Origin: Spirochaetales bacterium
GTDB lineage: Bacteria; Spirochaetota; Spirochaetia; SZUA-6; RPPD01
NCBI GenBank assembly: GCA_016934415.1
Contig: JAFGSW010000005.1
Location: 1-63,744, forward strand
Reading direction: 5' to 3'
Length of the DNA stretch: 63,744 bases
Below the pieces are notes generated by a model that ran no database searches, had not been told where the DNA came from, and saw nothing but the letters and a program-made list of their open reading frames with translations. Position 1 is the stretch's first letter; the number at the start of each line of letters is the position of its first letter. Positions 43,923 through 51,101 of this stretch are shown here, piece after piece. Both the position numbers and the translations under genes were made by a program.

Positions 43923-44700
43923 CTTTCACCTCGATGCGCATGACGTCGCCTGCTTTAGCCTCGGTGAACGAGATCACCCAGTCGCCGGACTCCTCGAAAG
44001 TGCAGCTGACAAGCGTTTCCTTTCCCGGCGCAATCGCGATGCGTCTCGTCTCCGTCTGTGCGTTCCCGTCTTTCCGGACGAGGCGGCAGACGATGGCGGC
44101 GCTCCCCTTCCGTCGGTTGGCGACCGAAAGGCTGATCGGCCGGCCCGTCTCCAGTGAGGCGGCCAGTTTGGTCCCGATCCGGGTCCCGCCCAGGGTCGCG
44201 TAGAGAACGGGAGCAGTATAACGGAAAACCCGGCGCGCGCCAAGGTAACGGCTGCGGTAGTAGGTTTCCTCGAGGGAGGAGATCTTGACGCCGATCGTCG
44301 GGCCTTCCGACGCCGCGTGGATGATCCGGCTCCCGCCGATCACCATGCCCACGTGGGAAACGCCGCCGACGGTGTCGAAGAAGACGAGGTCGCCGGGGAG
44401 GAGCGGCCCCTTCACGGCCGGCAATGAGAGATACAACTCAGTCACGCCGAGCGGCAATTTTTTCCCCGTCGCCTCCAGGTAAACGACGTACATGAAGCCC
44501 GAGCAATCGACGCCTTTCTTCGATTTGCCGCCGGAAACATACGGGACGCCGAGGTATTTCATGGCCGTGCGCACCAGACGCTCCTGGACGTACCCCTTGT
44601 TGATCTCGACGACGGATTTGGACGAGTATCGCTGCTCGGCGTCGAGCGAACCTGCAATGAGGGCCGTGAAAACGAAAAGCGAGAGCGTCGTTCTTCCCAT
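43846..44700 (-). CDS. NlpC/P60 peptidoglycan endopeptidase
   Basis: 284 residues from ATG 44700 (GGAAGGA upstream; the frame to 44751 lacks a site). Signal peptide MGRTTLSLFVFTALIAGSLDAE. The NlpC/P60 cysteine peptidase domain (about 35-160) has catalytic Cys in GVDCSGFMYVVY, His in VSHVGMVIGG and a polar His in IIHAASEG; YLGVPYVSGGKSKKG is the usual lead-in. It would cut peptide stems in the cell wall. A beta-rich C-terminal domain (about 175-284) may bind wall or membrane. Its last 77 bases overlap murJ, so production of the hydrolase and of the flippase is linked. Confidence 0.9.
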   Translation of the reverse strand: MGRTTLSLFVFTALIAGSLDAEQRYSSKSVVEINKGYVQERLVRTAMKYLGVPYVSGGKSKKGVDCSGFMYVVYLEATGKKLPLGVTELYLSLPAVKGPLLPGDLVFFDTVGGVSHVGMVIGGSRIIHAASEGPTIGVKISSLEETYYRSRYLGARRVFRYTAPVLYATLGGTRIGTKLAASLETGRPISLSVANRRKGSAAIVCRLVRKDGNAQTETRRIAIAPGKETLVSCTFEESGDWVISFTEAKAGDVMRIEVKVERAYAPPRDPSGKRASYTGFRAGS

Positions 44701-44801
44701 TTTTTCCTTCCCGATAGTATGCGCGGCGCGCTGCGAACCGCACATACACAATATCGGCGCTTTGACGCCGTGAATTCAGCGGCAGGATCAAGCAGAAAGA
44801 A

Positions 44802-45024
44802 GGAAATCCATAAGGAAGCCAGGAAACCAGGATGCAGGAAATCATGAAAAAGAGGAACAAATAAAAGGAAGACCGGTCTACGTGAGATTTATCTTTCATT
44901 TATTTTTTTATCTTCATTCTAAATTCAGTTACTGATTATAGCTCTCTTCTCACTTTTTCTTTGTTTCTTTGTTTCTTTGTTTCCTTATTTCTCTTCCCTG
45001 GTTTCCTGGCTTCCTTATAAATTC
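44802..45024. repeat. Inverted-arm repeat element, copy 3, overlapping the tgt stop
   Basis: Left arm 44802-44838 (CATAAGGAAGCCAGGAAACC core). Right arm 44993-45024 (CCTGGTTTCCTGGCTTCCTT core, then ATAAATTC). The stop codon of tgt (45015-45017) lies within the right arm. The centre is AT-rich with repeated TTTCTTTG words. Confidence 0.75.
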
Positions 45025-46148
45025 TTCTTCGACTCATATCGCGCCAGAAAATCGCGCGCGAGGGCGGCAAAGCGCCCCTCGGCGATCGCGGCGCGCGCCT
45101 CCCGCATGAGACGGTCGAGGAACCAGAGGTTGTGGACGGTGACGAGCATGGGGGCGAGGATCTCGCCGCATTTGAAGAGGTGGCGGAAATAGGCCCGGGA
45201 AAAGCGCCGGCAGGCGGGGCACCGGCAGTCCGCGTCGAGGGGCGCGCCGTCGAGCTTGTATTTCTCATTGCGCAGATTGACGGTGCCCGAACGGGTGAAG
45301 GCGAGCGCGTTGCGCGCGGTTCGGGTGGGGAAAACGCAGTCGAAAAGGTCGATGCCCTCCCCCACCGCCGTGAGCAGGTGCCAGGGGGTGCCGATGCCCA
45401 TGACGTAGCGCGGTTTCGTCTCGGGAAGCAGAGCGGCCGATATGACGAGCGTCTCCTCGTAGCGGCCCTCTTCCTCGCCCACCGACAGCCCGCCGATCGC
45501 GTATCCGGGAAGATCCAAAGAGACGAGCGCGTCGGCGCTCTCCCGCCTGAGATCCTCGAAAAAGTTGCCCTGCACGATCCCGAAGAGAAGCCCGGAAAAT
45601 CCGGCCTCCGCCTTTTGCCGCCACGCCTCCCGGCTCGCTTTCGCCCAGAGGGTCGTGCGCCGCGCCGCGTCCGCCGCCTCGAGGCGTGTTGCGCCGAAGG
45701 CGGTGCACACGTCGAGCGGCATGAGCACGTCGCTGCCGAGATCGGCCTGAACGGCGACGACGCCGGCCGGCGTGAGCGAATGGGCCGATCCGTCGATGTG
45801 CGAGCGGAAGGAGACGCCTCCGTCCGAGAGCCTGCGAAACGGGGCGAGCGAGAAGATCTGGAACCCGCCCGAGTCGGTGAGGATGTTCCCGTCCCAGCCC
45901 ATGAAGCGATGGAGCCCCCCGCTCCGTACGATCACGTCCGTTCCCGGACGCAGATAGAGGTGGTAGGCATTGCAGAGAATGATGCTGAAGCCGATGTCTT
46001 TCAGCGTCGCGGGATCGACCGCCTTGACGGTGGCATTGGTTCCCACCGGCATGAACGCGGGCGTTTCCACCTCACCGTGCGCCAGGGCGATCCTCCCCGC
46101 CCGCGCTCGTGTCTCGCCGTCCCTGGCGACAATTGTGAATGCCGGCAA
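45015..46148 (-). CDS. tgt: Queuine/preQ1 tRNA-guanine transglycosylase
   Basis: 377 residues, normal length. Replaces G34 of tRNA with GUN anticodons by preQ1 during queuosine synthesis. Motifs: TPAFMPVGTNATVKAVDP, GWDGNILTDSGGFQIFSL (catalytic Asp in TDSGGFQ), VMGIGTP, DCVFPTRTARNA (the second catalytic Asp region) and the zinc site DCRCPACRRFSRAYFRHL (Cys-X-Cys-X2-Cys with a distal His). The start appears to be TTG 46148 with GAGGT about nine bases upstream. The last codons lie in a repeat arm. Confidence 0.95.
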   Translation of the reverse strand: MPAFTIVARDGETRARAGRIALAHGEVETPAFMPVGTNATVKAVDPATLKDIGFSIILCNAYHLYLRPGTDVIVRSGGLHRFMGWDGNILTDSGGFQIFSLAPFRRLSDGGVSFRSHIDGSAHSLTPAGVVAVQADLGSDVLMPLDVCTAFGATRLEAADAARRTTLWAKASREAWRQKAEAGFSGLLFGIVQGNFFEDLRRESADALVSLDLPGYAIGGLSVGEEEGRYEETLVISAALLPETKPRYVMGIGTPWHLLTAVGEGIDLFDCVFPTRTARNALAFTRSGTVNLRNEKYKLDGAPLDADCRCPACRRFSRAYFRHLFKCGEILAPMLVTVHNLWFLDRLMREARAAIAEGRFAALARDFLARYESKKNL

Positions 46149-46249
46149 TTCAGTTTACCTCATCAAAATCGGCTCGATGTTTTGTTTTCGTAACGGCATA
46201 TGACCTATCTTTTTTATCCGACTCGTGCCTTTCAGTTTTCCGCATCCGG

Positions 46250-46292
46250 TTTTTCCCTGGTTTCGTCTCTTCCTGGTTTCCTGGTTTTTTTT
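46250..46292. repeat. Solo arm of the CCTGGTTTCCTGG repeat family
   Basis: TTTCCCTGGTTTCGTCTCTTCCTGGTTTCCTGG-type words in one orientation only, with no opposite arm nearby. Likely a decayed copy between tgt and lptG. Confidence 0.5.
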
Positions 46293-46298
46293 CCGCGG

Positions 46299-47372
46299 TC
46301 ACGTTTGCGCGCGCGACAGCATAATCGAGGCGATGGCCAGGAAAATCATGATGGGGAGGAACGCGCCGAGCCACGGCGACACGATCGCGTTTTTCGCCAG
46401 GGCGTCGGTGATGAGTTGGAAAACAAAAAATACGACCGACACGCTGAGCGAGAGGAGCAGATACATGAGGAGGATGTTTTTTCGGAAAACCCGTCCTACC
46501 GACGCCGCGAGAATGGCCACGATGAACACCCGCAAAGCGTAGGAAAACTTGTTGAAGTAGCCGGTCTCGGCGGCTTCCGCCGGCAGGCCGGACTCCTTAA
46601 GCTCCGCAATCCATTCGGACGCGGCGGCGAGGTCCATCTCATCGATTTTATGAGTCGTGAGCTTGAATTTTTCGGGGTCTTGCCGTATCTCCGAGGCCCG
46701 GTACTGCGACACCCGCTTCCCGACGAGAAAAGCGTGTCCGTCGTCGTATTCGTACACCCAGGCGTTCGGCATGATCCACGCCGCGCCGTCCCAGACGGCC
46801 CGGTCGGAATAGACGACCCTCGACCGTCCCCGATCGAAGATGAACACTCCGCTCAAGGAAATATCCTGCGGGGTGTAGGCGTCGACCTTGAGCAGAACAT
46901 CGTTCTCCCGGTCGATGAAGCCGATGTCCGCCGACGGCCCCGCCTTCGCCTCAGGCCTTTGCAGAACCACCGCCTGCCGCTCGTTCTTGGATTTGAATGC
47001 GGGAAGCACGACTTTTTCCTCGAAAACAAAGACGGACACGCTCATGAAAAACCCGATGAAAATGAGGGGAAGGATGAGGCGGAAAAAGCTCATCCCGCCG
47101 CCGAGAACGGCGATCAGCTCGTTGTTGGCGTACAACATGCCGAGGGTGTAGGAGATGGCGAAGAGCATGGCCACCGGCACGGCGTAGGAGACGCACTTCG
47201 GGACGTAGAGGAGGACGATGAAGAGAATGTCACCGATGGACACCTGTTTGTCGATGTACGACCAGAGATAGGCGAAGAGATCGATAAGCTCCAGGAGGAC
47301 GACGAAAAACACGAGAGTGAGGAGGAACACAAGGGCGCACGTTTTAATGATCATGCGGTGGACGTGCTTCAT
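46299..47372 (-). CDS. lptG: LptF/LptG family permease (second of pair, probable LptG)
   Basis: 357 residues from ATG 47372, coupled to the upstream permease by an ATGA overlap. Topology of the LptF/G family: helices 1-3 (FLLTLVFFVVLLELIDLFAYL, ISIGDILFIVLLYVPKCVSYAVPVAMLFAISYTLG, and LILPLIFIGFFMSVSVFVFEE), a periplasmic beta-jellyroll (about 135-265), and three C-terminal helices. With LptF and the ATPase LptB it lifts lipopolysaccharide from the inner membrane. The family motif YANNELIAVLGGGMSFFRLI matches. It implies an outer membrane with LPS or a related lipid. F versus G is assigned by order only. Confidence 0.86.
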   Translation of the reverse strand: MKHVHRMIIKTCALVFLLTLVFFVVLLELIDLFAYLWSYIDKQVSIGDILFIVLLYVPKCVSYAVPVAMLFAISYTLGMLYANNELIAVLGGGMSFFRLILPLIFIGFFMSVSVFVFEEKVVLPAFKSKNERQAVVLQRPEAKAGPSADIGFIDRENDVLLKVDAYTPQDISLSGVFIFDRGRSRVVYSDRAVWDGAAWIMPNAWVYEYDDGHAFLVGKRVSQYRASEIRQDPEKFKLTTHKIDEMDLAAASEWIAELKESGLPAEAAETGYFNKFSYALRVFIVAILAASVGRVFRKNILLMYLLLSLSVSVVFFVFQLITDALAKNAIVSPWLGAFLPIMIFLAIASIMLSRAQT

Positions 47373-48670
47373 TTTTTCAGCCTCAGGAAATTGAATATGA
47401 TCCCCGCGGCGAGAATCACGAGATTCGGCATCCACATGGAAAAGAACGCCGGCACCCCCTCATTGAATCCCACCTCATGTCCGAGAAGGAGCAGCCCCCA
47501 ATAAATGATGGAGACGAGCAGGCCGATGCCGAAGCCGAAGAGCCGGCCGCTGCGCCGCGCGAGGAGCCCGAGGGGGAAGGCGAAAATCGCGAAAACGAGG
47601 CACGAGAAGGGGAAGGCGAACTTGCGGTGCAGCTCGAGTACGTAGCGGTCGAGATCGGCGTTGCGCACGGGACGGTCCCGGAGGGCCAGATAATTCGCGT
47701 ACATCTCCTCGACCCGGCTCCGAGTCTGCCCGAACGAGGAAACGGGGAAGACGTCGGATTCGCTCGCGTACCGGATTTCCTCCCGCAGGCTGTTGAACTG
47801 GGACTGGGTCTGCAGGTTCTGGGCGGCGATCCCCACGGCCATCTCTGCCTGCTTCTCCTGGATGATGTTCCAGATGTCGAAGGCGGTCTTGTCCATCGGT
47901 CCGAGAGAGACACTGACGCTGAACGGCTGGAGGAGCAGGTTGTATTCCATGGAGTCCGCCAGCGAGTATTCGAACCGGTCATGCTCGCGCGCGTCGATAA
48001 GCTGGCTGAAAACGCCTTCGAGAGAGAGGGTGACGACGTCGGGCTGCGCCTCGTTCGGCAGCATCCGCGCGCGGCGGGCGGTGATGACCCGGCGGTCGAG
48101 CTCCGCGGTCTTGTCGAAAATGACGATGTCATAAATGTAATTGTCGTCCACCGGCCCGGTCATGATGGTGAGATTCTGCTGCCGTATCGCGCTCACCGAG
48201 AAGGCGTCCAAATGGAGCTGCGGGTGGGCGAGGAAAATACGCCGTCCCACTTTTTTCTCCTCGAGCGAGCTTGCCGGAAGAAGCACGTCGTTCGTGTAAT
48301 AGGAAAGGAAGGAGAGCACGAATCCGAGGACGAGGAGCGGGACAAACAGCCGGAAAGTCGAGAGGCCGGCCGCCCGCAGGGCGAGGACCTCATTGTCCGA
48401 GGAGAGCCGGGCTACGGCCATCAGGCACCCGACGAGGGTGCCGAAGGGGAAGGCGAAAAGCACGACGATGGGGATTTTCAGAACGACAATGACGAGCACT
48501 TCGGGGATGGGGATGTTCTTGGCCAGGATGTTCTCGTTCTGTATGAGGAGCAGAAGATTATTCACGAAAAAAATGAAGAAAAAGAAGAGAAAGGCCACGA
48601 GAAACGAGAAAAACACCTCGCGCGCGACGTACCAGTACACGGTCCAAGGATGCGACCTGAGGCGGGGCAC
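47369..48670 (-). CDS. lptF: LptF/LptG family permease (first of pair, probable LptF)
   Basis: 433 residues from GTG 48670, five bases after the dut stop; the open frame continues into dut but without sense. Three N-terminal helices (FFSFLVAFLFFFFIFFVNNLLLLI, VVLKIPIVVLFAFPFGTLVGCLMAV, LFVPLLVLGFVLSFLSYYTND), SSDNEVLALRAAGLSTFRLFVP, which is the cytoplasmic coupling-helix motif, a jellyroll (about 160-320) and three C-terminal helices (FPFSCLVFAIFAFPLGLLA ...). Works with the next gene in LPS export. The periplasmic domain is longer than in its partner. Confidence 0.87.
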   Translation of the reverse strand: MPRLRSHPWTVYWYVAREVFFSFLVAFLFFFFIFFVNNLLLLIQNENILAKNIPIPEVLVIVVLKIPIVVLFAFPFGTLVGCLMAVARLSSDNEVLALRAAGLSTFRLFVPLLVLGFVLSFLSYYTNDVLLPASSLEEKKVGRRIFLAHPQLHLDAFSVSAIRQQNLTIMTGPVDDNYIYDIVIFDKTAELDRRVITARRARMLPNEAQPDVVTLSLEGVFSQLIDAREHDRFEYSLADSMEYNLLLQPFSVSVSLGPMDKTAFDIWNIIQEKQAEMAVGIAAQNLQTQSQFNSLREEIRYASESDVFPVSSFGQTRSRVEEMYANYLALRDRPVRNADLDRYVLELHRKFAFPFSCLVFAIFAFPLGLLARRSGRLFGFGIGLLVSIIYWGLLLLGHEVGFNEGVPAFFSMWMPNLVILAAGIIFNFLRLKK

Positions 48671-48674
48671 CGCG

Positions 48675-49145
48675 CTACACCCCCGTGGAACCGAAACCGC
48701 CCGCGTCCCGGGCGGTGACGGTGAGTCCGTTCGAGGCGAGGAACCGGACGCGCGTGACGGGCGCAATGACTAGTTGGGCGATCCGGTCGCCGCGGTTGAC
48801 GGTGAACGGCTCACGCCCCAGGTTGGCGAGGATCACCTTTACCTCGCCCCGGTAATCCGCGTCGATGGTGCCGGGGGCATTGAGGAGGGAGAGGCCGTGC
48901 TTAAGCGCGAGGCCGCTTCGCGGGCGGACCTGGCCCTCGTAGCCCCGCGGGATCTCGAGGACGACGCCGGTGGGCACGGCCGCCCGCTCCCCCGGCGCGA
49001 GCGTCAGCGGCGCACCGATGCAGGCCCGCAGATCGGCGCCGGCGGCATCTTCAGTCTGATATTCGGGGAGGAAACCGTCTTCGACCGTGGCTCGAATTTC
49101 CATATGGATAGGGATAACGGAAAGAGGGGTATTAATCAATCCCAT
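48675..49145 (-). CDS. dut: dUTP diphosphatase
   Basis: 156 residues. Hydrolyses dUTP to dUMP and pyrophosphate, supplying dUMP and keeping uracil out of DNA; homotrimer. All five dUTPase motifs can be traced: [45 protein letters not shown], and the C-terminal GFGSTG P-loop-like arm. ATG 49145 has AAGGAGAAG about nine bases upstream; an internal ATG (49103) would shorten it by 14 residues. It lies directly before lptF on the same strand. Confidence 0.95.
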   Translation of the reverse strand: MGLINTPLSVIPIHMEIRATVEDGFLPEYQTEDAAGADLRACIGAPLTLAPGERAAVPTGVVLEIPRGYEGQVRPRSGLALKHGLSLLNAPGTIDADYRGEVKVILANLGREPFTVNRGDRIAQLVIAPVTRVRFLASNGLTVTARDAGGFGSTGV

Positions 49146-49489
49146 GTAACTCTTCTCCTTGGACTAGCAAAAAACCACGAAGAACACGAAGGGAGAAAAG
49201 GGGGAGAATAAAAGGGAACAGCGAGATTTATCAAAAAAGTCTCTCGGAAATATAGTTTTCGATTAATATTGGTGGACTTATATCAGCTTATTATAGAAAA
49301 CCACTTTTCCCAATAGATGATACAGTTTTATATTCGTTTCTTGCTTATCCTTATATCAGTTTCTTTTCTTTTTCCTCTTCACTCTGCTTCTCTCTTCTGC
49401 TTCGTTTCCGGAGCCTGCCCTGAGCTGCGGTGGAGCATAAATGCTCCACCGCATGTCGAAGGGTGTACTTCGTGGTTATATTTCAAGGC
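49146..49489. other. Gene-free gap holding a CCACGAAG-type repeat with an embedded REP-like hairpin
   Basis: An AAAACCACGAAGAACACGAAG left arm (49168-49194) and a TACTTCGTGGTT right arm (49466-49478) flank AT-rich DNA. Inside, at 49410-49462, is a REP-like element with a perfect 11-bp hairpin GCGGTGGAGCA (49427-49437)/TGCTCCACCGC (49442-49452). No gene seen. Confidence 0.65.
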
Positions 49490-50785
49490 CTATGACGAGA
49501 AAGCCTTCAAACCGGCGATGACCGGCCGCACTTTCTTCAACCCGGAACACCCGAAGACGAGCAGGGCGGAATCGCCCGAGCCGAGGAGAACATCGATGAG
49601 CCGCCTGATATCCTCCGCCGTCACCGAGTCGATGAGACGGAAGGACTCCTCGTACGTCAATATCTCCCCCATGGAAATGTACTGCCGGGCGAGGCGTTTC
49701 ATCCGCACCTCCACGTCCTGCTTGCTTAAAACGAGCGCCCCCTGCACCTGCAGGCGCGCGTCGTCGATCTCCCGCCCGGTAAGCGAATCGTCCCGCAGGC
49801 GGCCGAGCTCCCGGTCGAGAGCCGTGAGCAGCGCCGATACCTGCCCGGGGAGCGTCGAGGCGTGGACCATGAAGACGGCGCAATCCGAGTAGTAGGAACG
49901 CGAGGAATAGATCGAGTAGCACAGACCCTCATCCTCCCGGATGTTCTGGAAGAGGCGGGAGCTCATCGATTCGCCGAAAGCCGTGCTCATGATGAGATGC
50001 TCGTAGTAATCCTTGAGCCGCTCGGGCCGGGCGAAGGGGCGCGCGTAGTACGCCTGGGCCTGGGTGAACCTGTCTTCGCGCACCACCGTCCCGGCTGAAA
50101 ACGCGGGCGGCGTCCGCGCCGGGGCCGCTTCGTTCCCCCTACCGGCGCCGCCGCGCCCGAGAGAGCGCTCCATGACCTTTTCGACGAGGCGTGCGGCCGA
50201 GTCCGCGTCGAGTCCGCCGGCGATCGACACTACCAGACGGTCGGGCGTGAAGCGGCGGCGGTGGAACTCCCGGAGTTTCTCCCGCGCGATGACCCGGACG
50301 GATTCAGCGGTGCCCGTGATCCTGGCCGCCAGCGGGTGGCCGCGCCAGATCGTTTCCGCAAACAGCTCGTACCCCGTCTCCTCCGGCGAGTCCTCGATCG
50401 ACGAAATCTCGTTCCGGACGACGAGCTTCTCTTTCTCGATCTCTCCCGTCGGGAGGACGGCGCCGAAAGCGATATCGCAGATGACGTCGAGCATCACGCC
50501 AGCGTGCTCCCGCGGGACCGAGGCGTAGATCGAGGTGATTTCCTTCTCGGTGGCGGCATTCAAAATTCCCCCGACCCGATCGATGTCGCAGGCGATCTCG
50601 CGGGCGTTCCGCCGGCCCGTGCCTTTGAAGATCATATGCTCGAGAAAATGCGAAAACCCCTCCTCGCCCGGCCGCTCGTCGCGCGATCCGTGGAGGAACC
50701 AGAATCCCGCCGCCACCGCCTCCGAGCCTTCCACCGGCTCGCACAGCAGCACGGCGCCGTTCGAGAGTTTTCTCTGTTCTATCAT
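49490..50785 (-). CDS. M16 family zinc metalloprotease
   Basis: 431 residues from ATG 50785; an in-frame TTG at 50824 would add 13. The inverted zinc motif HFLEH (near residue 48: GFSHFLEHMIFKGT) with the distal Glu in KLVVRNEISSIEDSPEE fits the pitrilysin/insulinase and mitochondrial-processing-peptidase family. The second, inactive M16 half-domain follows (TQAQAYYARPFARPERLKD, GLCYSIYSSRSYYSD, then SVTAEDIRRLIDVLL). No signal peptide, so cytoplasmic. pnp lies further upstream on the same strand, and such M16 genes commonly neighbour pnp and dut. Substrate unknown. Confidence 0.92.
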   Translation of the reverse strand: MIEQRKLSNGAVLLCEPVEGSEAVAAGFWFLHGSRDERPGEEGFSHFLEHMIFKGTGRRNAREIACDIDRVGGILNAATEKEITSIYASVPREHAGVMLDVICDIAFGAVLPTGEIEKEKLVVRNEISSIEDSPEETGYELFAETIWRGHPLAARITGTAESVRVIAREKLREFHRRRFTPDRLVVSIAGGLDADSAARLVEKVMERSLGRGGAGRGNEAAPARTPPAFSAGTVVREDRFTQAQAYYARPFARPERLKDYYEHLIMSTAFGESMSSRLFQNIREDEGLCYSIYSSRSYYSDCAVFMVHASTLPGQVSALLTALDRELGRLRDDSLTGREIDDARLQVQGALVLSKQDVEVRMKRLARQYISMGEILTYEESFRLIDSVTAEDIRRLIDVLLGSGDSALLVFGCSGLKKVRPVIAGLKAFSS

Positions 50786-50836
50786 TCGTTTGCTCAACTC
50801 CTCAAGTGGGCTTTTCCCGTTCAAACTCTCTTCTAA

Positions 50837-50959
50837 AGAATTTATAAGGAAGCCAGGAATGGAGGAATCCAGGAAACGAAAAAGGATGGGAAGAACGACA
50901 AAAATCTTTTTCCCTTTCTCTTTCCCTGGCTTCCCTTCTTCCTGGCTTCCTCATGTTCC
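50837..50959. repeat. Inverted-arm repeat element, copy 4
   Basis: Left arm 50837-50878 (TATAAGGAAGCCAGGAATGG core) and right arm 50921-50959 (TTTCCCTGGCTTCCCTTC, then TTCCTGGCTTCC). Shorter centre than other copies. It lies between pnp and the M16 peptidase gene. Confidence 0.7.
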
Positions 50960-51030
50960 CCCCGCGCGTTGACGCCGATAAGGCGTGTTCGTGGTTACAT
51001 GCGAAACCCGCGGTTCCCGGCTTCCTGCAC

Positions 51031-51067
51031 AAAAAAGGCGATGACGAGGGTTCGTCGTCACCGCCTT
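51031..51067 (-). terminator. Rho-independent terminator of the pnp end of the operon
   Basis: GGCG-A-TGACGA (51037-51047) pairs with TCGTCA-C-CGCC (51055-51065), loop GGGTTCG; on the minus strand it is followed by six U residues (51036-51031). Confidence 0.85.
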
Positions 51068-51101
51068 GTGTTTTTTCCTTTACCTGCGAGTCCCCGGAAG
51101 G

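Noticed and set aside
46200-47504. Plus-strand 434-codon frame opposite lptG
   Set aside because: Antisense shadow; His/Asp/Glu-rich translation without domains.
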